A stretch of DNA of 64,000 nt. Source: CF-162 sp963667205. Lineage in GTDB: Bacteria; Chloroflexota; Dehalococcoidia; SM23-28-2; RBG-16-64-32. The DNA is taken from positions 1,054,001-1,118,000 of the forward strand of contig OY762959.1 in assembly GCA_963667205.1 (NCBI GenBank). Reading direction: 5' to 3'. The notes beneath the pieces were generated by a model. That model was not told the DNA's origin. It did not search any database and was given only the letters and a program-made list of their open reading frames with translations. This document shows, piece by piece, positions 44,018 through 51,899 of this stretch (the stretch's first letter is position 1; each line of letters opens with the position of its first letter). A program made the position numbers and the translations under genes.

Positions 44018-44653
44018 ATGGCGCTGATGCTCGCCCTCGCCCTCGCTCTAACCCGCTCGTGGACAGCTTTCTACACCCGCGGGCTACCCCCGGACCTCCG
44101 CAGCCAACGGCGCGAGGAGATCGACTGCGACCTCTGGGAGCACGAGCGCCTGGCGGAACTAGAGCGGGAGCCCGGGAACGGCACGGCGGTGGCGATTCTG
44201 CTGCGGCTCACCATGGGCGCGCCCGCAGACATCCTCTGGCGATTGGAGGCGGGCGCATCCGCCCGCTCCGGAAAGGGTACTCAGATGAACGATTCTAAGA
44301 GGATGCGGGGGCTCTTTATCCTCGCGCTCTTTGTCGCGATTGTGCCGGCCGGCTTCGGTGTGGCCGTACTGCTGGGAAACGGCGATCTGGATTCGTCGGC
44401 GAGAGTAATGTTTGGGACGCTCTGGATCGTGGCTGCGGTGACCATGGTTTTGGGCCTGGTTCTGAGCGGCACTCGGCCGGGGCTGGGGGTCGGACTCGTG
44501 GCTGGAGGCGCCCTCCTCATCTCGGTAATGATGTTCTGGATCTTCTTCATCACGGTGCCGCTGGGAGCTGGGCTCGTGTACCTCGCCTACAGGCGCGCGC
44601 GTCGGACGGGCTGGCGGCTTCGCGGCGACAACGTGCCGAACGCAACTGCCTGA
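44018..44653 (+). CDS. Membrane protein with cytoplasmic helical prefix (paralogue B)
   Basis: This is a tandem paralogue of the preceding gene: 'SWTAFYTRGLPPDLRSQRREEIDCDLWEHERLAELEREPGNGTAVAILLRLTMGAPADILWRLEAGASARSGKG' is nearly collinear with it. Four membrane segments follow ('GLFILALFVAIVPAGFGVAVLL', 'MFGTLWIVAAVTMVLGLVL', 'GLGVGLVAGGALLISVMMFWIFFI', 'VPLGAGLVYLAYRRA'). I chose ATG 44018, 5 nt after the previous stop; 44027 is possible. The pair probably arose by local duplication and may form a heteromer. A terminator follows. Confidence 0.7.
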   Translation: MALMLALALALTRSWTAFYTRGLPPDLRSQRREEIDCDLWEHERLAELEREPGNGTAVAILLRLTMGAPADILWRLEAGASARSGKGTQMNDSKRMRGLFILALFVAIVPAGFGVAVLLGNGDLDSSARVMFGTLWIVAAVTMVLGLVLSGTRPGLGVGLVAGGALLISVMMFWIFFITVPLGAGLVYLAYRRARRTGWRLRGDNVPNATA

Positions 44654-44674
44654 CGACACGGCAGCAGAAACGAA

Positions 44675-44700
44675 AGAGGCGGGCCGTGTGGCCCGCCTCT
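44675..44700. terminator. Bidirectional hairpin terminator
   Basis: An 11-bp stem (AGAGGCGGGCC 44675-44685 with GGCCCGCCTCT 44690-44700) has a 4-nt loop, with CGCTTTG on the plus side and CGAAAG on the other. It lies between the convergent membrane-protein gene and an acyl-CoA dehydrogenase gene, so it could serve both. Confidence 0.7.
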
Positions 44701-44725
44701 CGCTTTGTATGCGCGTTGAGTCTGG

Positions 44726-45856
44726 CTAGACTTCCATCAGTTGGGCAACCTTTTCGCGGTGGTAGTCCGCGTCGCCCCACATCAGCTCCATCCACTTCTG
44801 GCGACGAAAGTAAAGCTGGATCTTGTACTCCTTCGTGAAGCCGATGCCGCCGTGGATCTGCTGGCCGTGCGCCACCACGCGGCGGCTGGCGTCGGAAGCC
44901 CACGCCTTGGCCATCGAGATCATCAGGTCGGCGTCGTCCTCGCCTTCGGTCAGGCTCCAGGCGGCCTTGTACGTGATGAAGCGCGAGCCGTCGACGTCGA
45001 TGATGGCGTCGGCAAGCTTGTGCTGGATCGCCTGGAAGGAGCCGATCGGCCGGCCGAACTGCACGCGCTCCTTGGCGTAGTTTAGCGTCGTGTCGAAGTC
45101 CATCTGGGAGAGGCCGACGAGGTAGGCGCAGGCGGCCACAGTGGCGACCTTCGACACCTTGTCGACGATCGCCCAGCCCTTGCCCTCGGCGCCGAGGACG
45201 TTGGCGGCCGGAACCTTGACGTTCTCGAAGACCACTTCGCTCTGCTTGTCGGCGGCGATCGTCTTCAGCTGTTCGAACTTGATGCCGTCGGACTTGGACT
45301 CGACGATGAACAGCGTGACGCCGTCCTCGCCCTTCCCGCCCGTGCGCCCGGCGACGATCATCTGGTCCGTGACGTGGGCGTCGGGGACGAAGAGCTTCGT
45401 GCCGTTGAGGACGTAGTCGCTGCCGTCCTTCTTCGCCTCTAGCGTCACGCCGTCGGCCGTCCACTTGGCGGAAGGCTCAGTCAGCGCCATCGTCATGATC
45501 GTTTCGCCGGCGGCGATCTTCGGCAGGTACTGGGCTTTCTGCTCGTCGGTCCCGGCCTCCATGATCGGCACGACGCCGAGGACGACGGTGCTGATGAACG
45601 GCCCCGGCACCAGCGCCCGGCCGAACTCCTCGAGGAGCACGACCAGCTCGCAGAGTGTCAGGCCCGCGCCACCCTGGTCCTCCGGAATGGTGAGCCCCAT
45701 CCAGCCCTGTGCCGCCATCTTCTTCCAGAGGTCGGGCGAGTATCCCTGCTCGTCCTCTTCCATCTCTCGCACGAGAGACTCCGGGCATTCCTTCTCCAGG
45801 AAGTCCCGGGCGAAGTTCTTCAAAAGCTCCTGCTGTTCGTCCAGTCCGAGGTCCAT
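44726..45856 (-). CDS. Acyl-CoA dehydrogenase, likely non-catalytic-type partner subunit
   Basis: This FAD-dependent acyl-CoA dehydrogenase fold of 376 aa has 'MDLGLDEQQELLKNFARDFLEKECP' at the N-terminus, 'MAAQGWMGLTIPEDQGGAGLTLCELVVLLEEFGRAL', 'TMALTEPSAKW', 'KERVQFGRPIGSFQAIQHKLAD' and a C-terminus 'QIHGGIGFTKEYKIQLYFRRQKWMELMWGDADYHREKV'. The usual Glu-containing 'GTxEIQ' motif is absent. It lies 25 nt downstream of a dehydrogenase that has that motif. In mycobacteria such adjacent pairs form alpha2-beta2 heterotetramers for sterol side chains, so this pair may do the same. The substrate is unknown. Confidence 0.85.
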   Translation of the reverse strand: MDLGLDEQQELLKNFARDFLEKECPESLVREMEEDEQGYSPDLWKKMAAQGWMGLTIPEDQGGAGLTLCELVVLLEEFGRALVPGPFISTVVLGVVPIMEAGTDEQKAQYLPKIAAGETIMTMALTEPSAKWTADGVTLEAKKDGSDYVLNGTKLFVPDAHVTDQMIVAGRTGGKGEDGVTLFIVESKSDGIKFEQLKTIAADKQSEVVFENVKVPAANVLGAEGKGWAIVDKVSKVATVAACAYLVGLSQMDFDTTLNYAKERVQFGRPIGSFQAIQHKLADAIIDVDGSRFITYKAAWSLTEGEDDADLMISMAKAWASDASRRVVAHGQQIHGGIGFTKEYKIQLYFRRQKWMELMWGDADYHREKVAQLMEV

Positions 45857-45881
45857 GGGGCGTCCTCCTCTGTTGCCGTCT

Positions 45882-47060
45882 CTACTGGCGCGGTAGCCCG
45901 AGGCCCCGCATAGCGATGATATTCTTCTGGATTTCCGTCGTGCCGCCGCCGACTGCCAGCCCCGTCTGCCAGAGGTACTGGCGCTCGAAGCGGCCCTTCA
46001 GCGGCGCGTACTTATCAAGGTGGTCGAGCTGGCCGTACAGGCCCATGATCTCGAGGCCTGAACGCGCCATCCGCAGCTGCATGTCGGTGTTGAAGAGCTT
46101 GGCGATCGAGGCTTCGTAGTTCGGGACCGCGCCCCGGGACTGTAGCGTCACGACGCGGTACGAGAGCAGCCGCCCCAGCTCCGCTTCGATCGCAGCGTCG
46201 CTCATTCGCGAGCGCACGCGCGACTCGTCGATCAGGCGGTGGCCGTTCCACGGCGTTTCCGCGCAGTACCGCGTCAGTTCGCGCACCATGCGTCGCGCCC
46301 CGACCGCGCCACCGATGGACGAGCGCTCGAAGTCCAGCGTCGTCGCCGCCATGTACCAGCCGCGGTTCTCTTCACCAAGGAGGTTCTCGCGCGGGATGCG
46401 CATGTTGTCGAAGTAGACCTCGTTGAAGGCGTGGTTATCCATCATGTCGATCAGCGGCGCCGTCGTCAGGCCCGGCGTCTTCATGTCGACGAGGAAGTAC
46501 GATATGCCCTTGTGCTTCGGCGCCTCCGAGTCCGTGCGCGCGATCAGGATCATCCAGTCGGCGTAGTGCGCGCCGGAGGTCCAGATCTTCTGCCCGTTGA
46601 TCACGTAGTCGTCGCCGTCGCGTACGGCGCTCGTCGTCAGGCTGGCGAGGTCCGAGCCGGCGTTGGGCTCGGAGAAGCCCTGGCACCACATCATCTCGGC
46701 GGAGGTGATCGGCGGCAAGAAGCGCTTCTTCTGCTCGTCGGAGCCGTAGACTATGATCGTCGGGCCAACCCACCCGGTGCCGAACACGGAGTAGCCCATC
46801 GGCGCATTCGCTTCGGCCATCTCTTCATTGAACACAAGCTGCTCGACGACTGAGAGGCCAAGGCCGCCGTACTCCTTCGGCCAGTGCGGCGCCACCCAGC
46901 TCTTAGTGGCGAGCCGCTGCGCGAACTCCCTGTAGACGTTCATGTCCGTGGACTCGCGGGACAGGCGGTCGCTCGGCATATTATCGGGCAGGTTCGTCTT
47001 CAGCCAGTCGCGAATCTCCTGGCGGAAGGCTTCTTCCTGGGGCGTGAAGCGAAATTCCAT
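45882..47060 (-). CDS. Acyl-CoA dehydrogenase, catalytic-type subunit
   Basis: The product is 392 aa. It begins MEFRFTPQEEAFRQEIRDWLKTNLPDNM, has 'YGGLGLSVVEQLVFNEEMAEANAPMG', 'WCQGFSEPNAGSDLASLTTSAVRDGDDYVINGQKIWTSGAHYADWM' (flavin and acyl contacts), and ends 'TGLAVGGGTTEIQKNIIAMRGLGLPRQ', keeping the GTTEIQ motif. It oxidises an acyl-CoA to a 2-enoyl-CoA and would pass electrons to ETF. ATG 47060 has GGAGGCCCCT upstream. It is the probable partner of the dehydrogenase just downstream on the same strand. Confidence 0.92.
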   Translation of the reverse strand: MEFRFTPQEEAFRQEIRDWLKTNLPDNMPSDRLSRESTDMNVYREFAQRLATKSWVAPHWPKEYGGLGLSVVEQLVFNEEMAEANAPMGYSVFGTGWVGPTIIVYGSDEQKKRFLPPITSAEMMWCQGFSEPNAGSDLASLTTSAVRDGDDYVINGQKIWTSGAHYADWMILIARTDSEAPKHKGISYFLVDMKTPGLTTAPLIDMMDNHAFNEVYFDNMRIPRENLLGEENRGWYMAATTLDFERSSIGGAVGARRMVRELTRYCAETPWNGHRLIDESRVRSRMSDAAIEAELGRLLSYRVVTLQSRGAVPNYEASIAKLFNTDMQLRMARSGLEIMGLYGQLDHLDKYAPLKGRFERQYLWQTGLAVGGGTTEIQKNIIAMRGLGLPRQ

Positions 47061-47165
47061 AGGGGCCTCCGGGCCGGCCCCGCTATCGGGGGCGCAGGCC
47101 GAGCGGAAGATACCATGACGCGTACGTAAGGTGCAAGGGCGAGAGAGGGCGCCTGGCTGAGCGCG

Positions 47166-47390
47166 TCAGCCTGAGTCGTCGCCGTCGGGACTGACGGGCT
47201 CCACAGGCATGATCAAAGCCATCGCAAAGTAGATGAAGACGCCGGGGAAGAAGCCGGTCATGATCGTGCCCAGTAGATGCAGGACGCGCGCAATCGTTGG
47301 ATCGACCTCAAGGTAATCTGCGATACCCGCGCAGACGCCGGCCAGCTTGCGGTCGCTCCGGCTGCGATAAAGCCGCTTCACGTCAGACAT
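47166..47390 (-). CDS. PspC-domain membrane protein
   Basis: This 74-aa protein reads MSDVKRLYRSRSDRKLAGVCAGIADYLEVDPTIARVLHLL, then a hydrophobic stretch 'GTIMTGFFPGVFIYFAMALIMP'. The 'RKLAGVCAGIADYL-DPT-RV' pattern is the PspC domain of phage-shock-type envelope-stress proteins. It lies between acyl-CoA dehydrogenase genes on the same strand and begins 15 nt after one of them, but a metabolic link is not implied. Confidence 0.9.
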   Translation of the reverse strand: MSDVKRLYRSRSDRKLAGVCAGIADYLEVDPTIARVLHLLGTIMTGFFPGVFIYFAMALIMPVEPVSPDGDDSG

Positions 47391-47405
47391 CTCCGTTCGC
47401 CCCGC

Positions 47406-48611
47406 TTACCCGCGCGGCAGGCCGAGGCCGCGGCCGGCGATGATGCCGCGCTGGATCTCCGAGGTGCCGGCGGCGATCGTCGCGCCGATGCTCGTTATGT
47501 ACGTGCGGGCGAAGCGGCCCTGCAGGCGCGCGTGCTTCGAGCCTTCCGCCAGCTGACCATACAGGCCCATGATGCCGAGGCCGAGGCGCGAAAGCTTCTG
47601 GCCGTACTCGGAGTGGTAGACCTTGGCCGCGCTCGACTCGTAGTTCGGGATCTGGCCGCGGTCCTGCATCGAGGCCACGCGGTACGAGAGGTAGCGCCCC
47701 ACCTGGTTCTCGACGGCAAGGTCGGCGAGCGCCGTGCTGATGGTGCGCGGCGCCTTCCCGAGCCCGGCGCCAGCCGAAGCCGAAGTGCCGCTGTCGCAGT
47801 TCGCCTCGCAGCTCCTCACGTAGCCGATGAGCGTGTCGAGCGAGCGCCGGTAGCTGGCGGCCGAGCTGATGTTGGAGCGCTCGAAGTCCAGCGTCGTCAT
47901 GCCGATATACCAGCCGCGGTTCTCTTCGCCCACGAGGTAACGGGCGGGGATGCGCACGTCGTCGAAGATGATCTCGTTGAAGACGTGCTCGTTCGCCATA
48001 TTGACCAGCGGCCGGACGCTGATCCCGGGCGCGTCCATCGGCGTCACGAAGTAGCTGATGCCCTTGTGCTTCGGCGCATCGGGATCGGTGCGGGCCATGA
48101 GAAAGCACCAGTTCGCCTTGTGCGCGTTGGACGATCAGACCTTGGTGCCGTTGATCACGTAGTCGTCGCCGTCTTTGACCGCCCGCGCTTCGAGCGAGGC
48201 GAGGTCGGAGCCGGCGTTCGGCTCTGAGTAGCCCTGGCACCAGACGATCTCGCCTGAGAGGATGCCGGGGATCAGCTCCTTCTTCTGCTCCTCGTCGCCG
48301 TAGACGATCAGCGTGGGGCCGGCGTAGTTGATGCCGATCAGTGCGGCGTTGGGCGCACGCGAGTACGCCAGCTCCTCGGAGAGGACGACTTGCTCCATGA
48401 AAGGCAGGTCCTGACCGCCATACTCCGCGGGCCAGGCCGGAGCGATCCAGCCCTTACCGGCGAGGTTGCGCGTGAAGCTGTGAGCGAAGTCCCAGGTGTC
48501 CTCCCGCAGCTCAAACGGATCGAAGTCCCAGTCTTCGGGGATTTCGGACTTGAGGAACGTCCGCACCTCGGCGCGAAAGGCCTCCTCTTCGGGCGAAAAG
48601 CGGTAGTCCAT
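47406..48611 (-). pseudogene. Acyl-CoA dehydrogenase interrupted by an in-frame TGA
   Basis: From ATG 48611 (MDYRFSPEEEAFRAEVRTFLKSEIPEDWDFDPFEL) the protein reads as a full acyl-CoA dehydrogenase to 'WCQGYSEPNAGSDLASLEARAVKDGDDYVINGTKV'. TGA at 48135-48137 then stands where the paralogue has Trp (KIWTSGAHYADWM). Afterwards the same frame continues SSNAHKANWCFLMARTDPDAPKHKGISYF and runs to 'GATIAAGTSEIQRGIIAGRGLGLPRG'. One G-to-A change (TGG to TGA) explains the break and no frameshift is present. The two fragments would not make a working enzyme unless the stop is read through or is a sequence error. Confidence 0.8.
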
Positions 48612-48677
48612 GGGGGTCTCCTTCTCGAGCGTTCGCGCGCCCATCCTACACGAGGACGCCCGTCGACGTAGCCGGGG

Positions 48678-49420
48678 CTAGCCGCGCCGACGTCGTGGCT
48701 TGATCGCCAGCACCGCCTGCCTCTCCGCGCCCTTGAGGTCACGAACCGCGTACAGCGTGACCGTCGCCGGGGCACCGCCGCGACGCAGCTCCTTCACGAA
48801 CGCCAGCACGCTCTTCTTGTCGCCGCGCAGGCAGTCCTTGAGCGCCCAACCGACTCCCTTTCGCACGAGGTCCTCTGGGTCGAAGGCGAGACGCTTAAGT
48901 CGAGCGCGGTGTCCGTGTAGCGGCCGGACGCTCCGACTTTGCGCGTGAAGGCGACGACGCTCGAACGCCGCTTCCAGCGGTTCGGCGAGCGCATCCAGCG
49001 ATCGAGCCGCTGGATGACGGCAGCAGGATGGCGGTCCAGGAGCGGTTGCAGGACGCTGTCGCAGAAGTCGTCGACGTGCGACCAGCCACGGAAGTCGCCG
49101 AGCATGCGGTCGAGCGCCGGCAGCTGCTTCGGACCGAGCCCCGGCACACTCAGGGCGAGGACGTGGATGCCGACGTGCCCGATCTCGCCGGCGTGAGCCG
49201 CCAGCAGCCGCGCCGCAAGGTCGAGCCGCCCGGCCGGCGAGAGGCCAAGGATGCGGGAGCGGCACGGCTTCAGCGCGCGGCGCAGCTCAGGCGCCTTGAT
49301 GCCATAGGCTACGTACTCCTCGCTCGGCTTGTTGAAGATCGTCCCGGCGACGGGCTTGCGGCCGCCGGCAGCCGCGGCGATCGCGGCCTCGATCTCCCGG
49401 GCGAGCGATACTGCGGACAT
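48678..49420 (-). pseudogene. DNA alkylation repair (AlkD-like HEAT repeat) protein, frameshifted
   Basis: The N-terminal frame reads MSAVSLAREIEAAIAAAAGGRKPVAGTIFNKPSEEYVAYGIKAPELRRALKPC, then 'GWSHVDDFCDSVLQPLLDRHPAAVIQRLDRWMRSPNRWKRRSSVVAFTRKVGASGRYTDTALDL'. Near 48899 one base appears to be missing. The family sequence continues in the next frame as LKRLAFDPEDLVRKGVGWALKDCLRGDKKSVLAFVKELRRGGAPATVTLYAVRDL, ending at 48678. AlkD-type glycosylases use HEAT-like helical repeats to excise cationic alkyl bases. Reconstructed length (about 247 aa) is normal. Confidence 0.75.
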
Positions 49421-49447
49421 CGGCGGTCGGCGCGGCGAGCGGCGCCT

Positions 49448-49861
49448 CTATGCCGGGACGGCGCCGATCTGCTGCATCACCGCCATCATGTCCGTTACGC
49501 CCCAGTGTTCGACGGCCTTGTCACCCTCGAAGCGGACGATGTCGATCGAGACCGCTTCGATGCGCTTGCCCGTGGCCGGGATGTCCATGAACGTCCCTTT
49601 GTGCGTTCCGGTGACAAGGACGCGCGAAACGGCGGTGTCGCCTTCCGCTAGCAACTCCGACACCTCGAAGCGCAGGTCGGGGAACCCCTCGAACATCATC
49701 GAGAAGAACACCTTGACCCCCTCGCGGCCTTCGGGGATGCCCGGCGGTAGCACCTCGCGCTCTGCGAAATCTGACGACAGAAAGTCGTCCACGGAGTCCA
49801 AATTGTGGGCGTTCACCACCTCGTCGTAGAAGCGGCGCATCGTTGCCTTTACGTCTGCCAT
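49448..49861 (-). CDS. SnoaL-like ester cyclase/polyketide cyclase
   Basis: This NTF2-fold protein of 137 aa reads 'MADVKATMRRFYDEVVNAHNLDSVDDFLSSDFAEREVLPPGIPEGREGVKVFFSMMFEGFPDLRFEVSELLAEGDTAVSRVLVTGTHKGTFMDIPATGKRIEAVSIDIVRFEGDKAVEHWGVTDMMAVMQQIGAVP'. The spacing of FPDL, GTHKG and the terminal EHWGVTDM matches SnoaL-like ester cyclases. These proteins have varied or unknown substrates, so no pathway is assigned. Confidence 0.88.
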   Translation of the reverse strand: MADVKATMRRFYDEVVNAHNLDSVDDFLSSDFAEREVLPPGIPEGREGVKVFFSMMFEGFPDLRFEVSELLAEGDTAVSRVLVTGTHKGTFMDIPATGKRIEAVSIDIVRFEGDKAVEHWGVTDMMAVMQQIGAVPA

Positions 49862-49902
49862 GCTCGGAGTCCATCCTTTTATTGATCTGCGAAGATTCTA
49901 GC

Positions 49903-51159
49903 TCATTCCGTCGATTCCCGCCCGGGCCACGCCTGAGCGTCGAGATCCTTCACGATCTCGCCCTCTTTTACCACCGCCCGGATGCGCCCGGCGTCGGCCA
50001 GCACCGCGATGTCGCTCAGCGGATCGCCCTCGACGACGACGAGGTCGGCCTGCTTGCCGTCCTCGTCGGTGCCGATGGCGTCGGCCATCCCGAACAGCTC
50101 CGCGTTCGTCTTCGTCGCCGAGACGATCGCCGCCATCGGGCCGACGACCTCGGCCTTGAGCATGAACTCGCGCGCCTTCTGCGACATCGCCGGGCCGAGC
50201 AGGTCGGAGCCCGCCCCGATGCGCACGCCGGCTTCGTGCGCCATTCGCAGTGAATCCTGCGCACCGGCGGCGACGAGGCGGATCTTTTCGTGCTGGTACT
50301 TCGTGAGGCCGAGCTGGTCGCCGAACTTCTCGAGCACGTCGTACGTGACCATCGTCGGCGCGAGGAACGCGCCGGCCTTCGCCATCGCCTGCGCCGTCTC
50401 CTCGTCGAGCAGGTTGCCGTGCTCGATCGAGTGAACTCCGGCCTCGACGCAGTTGGCGATACTCTTCGCGTGGTAAGCATGCGCGAGCACGTAGGTGTTG
50501 CGAGCGCGGGCTTCCTCGACGGCGGCGCGCAGCTCCTCGACCGTGAACTGCGTCGCTTCGATCGGGTCCGTCGGCGAGGCGGCGCCGCCGGAGGCCATTA
50601 CCTTGATCTGGGTGGCGCCGCGCCGGAGCTGGTCGCGCGCGGCCTTGCGCACCTCGGCGGCGCCGTCGCAGAGCACCGCGCCGCCGATCAGCCCGCCGAT
50701 TGCCCGCTCGGCCTCGTCGACGTGCGCCGAACGGTGGTCGCCGTGGCCGCCCGTCTGCGAGAGAAGCGCGCCGCTGGGCAGGATGCGCGGACCACGGATC
50801 ATCCCGCGCGAGACGACGCCGGCCCACGACGGATCGAGGCCGGCGGCGTCGCGCACAGTCGTGAACCCCTCGTCGAGCGTCTCCTCGATGTTGCGGATCA
50901 CCTTGACCGCATAGGCGGAGAGCGGCCGCGTGATCTCGCCGTTGCCCTCCGTCAGCCCGAGGTGCAGGTGGGCGTCCGTCAGGCCCGGCAGCAGGTGGCG
51001 CCCGCCGGCGTCGATGACCGTGCCGTCGCTCCCCTCGAAGGCGTCTTTGGGAGCGATGCGCGTGATGCGCCCGCCCTCGACACGCACGGAGACGCCCGGC
51101 CTCGGGTCCGATCCGGTGCCATCGATCAGCGTGGCGTCGTGGACCAGCAGCGTGGACAT
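49903..51159 (-). CDS. Amidohydrolase family protein (imidazolonepropionase/prolidase-like)
   Basis: This metal-dependent hydrolase of 418 aa starts MSTLLVHDATLIDGTGSDPRPGVSVRVEGGRITRIAP. The HxH metal pair is in 'GLTDAHLHLGLTEG', the probable carboxylated Lys in 'TQIKVMASGGAASPTDP', further ligand His in 'LAHAYHAKSI' and 'SIEHGNLLDEE', and the Asp in 'RIGAGSDLLGPAM'. It ends with the composite beta sandwich 'GKQADLVVVEGDPLSDIAVLADAGRIRAVVKEG'. Members hydrolyse dipeptides, amides or lactams; the specific substrate is unknown. Confidence 0.9.
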   Translation of the reverse strand: MSTLLVHDATLIDGTGSDPRPGVSVRVEGGRITRIAPKDAFEGSDGTVIDAGGRHLLPGLTDAHLHLGLTEGNGEITRPLSAYAVKVIRNIEETLDEGFTTVRDAAGLDPSWAGVVSRGMIRGPRILPSGALLSQTGGHGDHRSAHVDEAERAIGGLIGGAVLCDGAAEVRKAARDQLRRGATQIKVMASGGAASPTDPIEATQFTVEELRAAVEEARARNTYVLAHAYHAKSIANCVEAGVHSIEHGNLLDEETAQAMAKAGAFLAPTMVTYDVLEKFGDQLGLTKYQHEKIRLVAAGAQDSLRMAHEAGVRIGAGSDLLGPAMSQKAREFMLKAEVVGPMAAIVSATKTNAELFGMADAIGTDEDGKQADLVVVEGDPLSDIAVLADAGRIRAVVKEGEIVKDLDAQAWPGRESTE

Positions 51160-51222
51160 GCGCCGATTATGCGCGAGCCGCGACCGTCTGTGAAGCGCGA
51201 TCGGGAACGAAACGGGCGGCCG

Positions 51223-51747
51223 GTGCGTTTCGTAGACGTGCGAACCGCTGCCATGACCGCATGTGTGATTCTGCTCGCCGCCGCCTGTTCAAGCGGCGGC
51301 GGCGACTCGACGGCCACACCCGCCAGCCCGACTGGCAGCGTCGCCGCTGGGCCGACGCCCGCGGCCAGCGAGCTGCAACCACCCCCACTGCCGACGTGCC
51401 CTCCACAAATCGATTGCGGGATTGATCTCCGCACCGTGACGATCAAACTGTGGTCGTGTGAAGGCGGCCCCTGCACCGGATCCGAGGAGTCGGGCTGCCA
51501 GCGCGGAGTGTCTATAGAGATCGGCGAAAACGGCCTAGGCTACAACAACCCGGAGCCCGAACCGTTCTTCTGCGCCGTTCAGTTCCACCGTGTGCCCGTC
51601 TTCACGTACGTCGTCAGAGTGAGCAGACGCGTCGCCTGCGGGCCAGACTGCGACGTCTACGAAGCGTGCGCGGCCCTGGCGTCGGAGAACCACATCGCGA
51701 TTGTCCCTGTCGACGAAGGTGAGTGCCCCGTCCGCGTGATCGGCTGA
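51223..51747 (+). CDS. Cys-rich lipoprotein
   Basis: From GTG 51223 (RFVDVRTAAMTACVILLAAACSS) there is a lipoprotein signal with lipobox AAAC, then a Thr/Ala/Pro spacer. The mature region has many cysteines ('PTCPPQIDCGIDLRTVTIKLWSCEGGPCTGSEESGCQRGVSIEIGENG...CAVQFHRVPVFTYVVRVSRRVACGPDCDVYEACAAL'), suggesting several disulfides. ATG 51253 is an alternative start but leaves a very short signal. No family is recognised. Confidence 0.55.
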   Translation: MRFVDVRTAAMTACVILLAAACSSGGGDSTATPASPTGSVAAGPTPAASELQPPPLPTCPPQIDCGIDLRTVTIKLWSCEGGPCTGSEESGCQRGVSIEIGENGLGYNNPEPEPFFCAVQFHRVPVFTYVVRVSRRVACGPDCDVYEACAALASENHIAIVPVDEGECPVRVIG

Positions 51748-51773
51748 GGTGGTGGCTCCGCTCGCCCTAGAGC

Positions 51774-51897
51774 GCCCCGCGAAGCGGGGTAGTCGAAGGA
51801 ACATACCGTGCTGCGAAGGAACTCTCGGTGCCCCGCTCATCCTTCGACTCGATCCCGGCCTGGCGGCCCGGTTCGGCTCAGGACGAACGGGAAGGGG
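51774..51897. repeat. REP-like intergenic inverted repeats
   Basis: The gap contains CCCCGC-GAA-GCGGGG (51774-51789) and a 10-bp inverted repeat AGTCGAAGGA (51791-51800) with TCCTTCGACT (51840-51849). A segment ending GGCTCAGGACGAACGGG (about 51875-51892) follows. The CCTTCGAC...CTCAGGACGAACGGG pattern resembles widely dispersed short repeats in many bacterial chromosomes. Only this copy is in the window, so the dispersal is not tested here. Confidence 0.45.
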
Positions 51898-51899
51898 CG

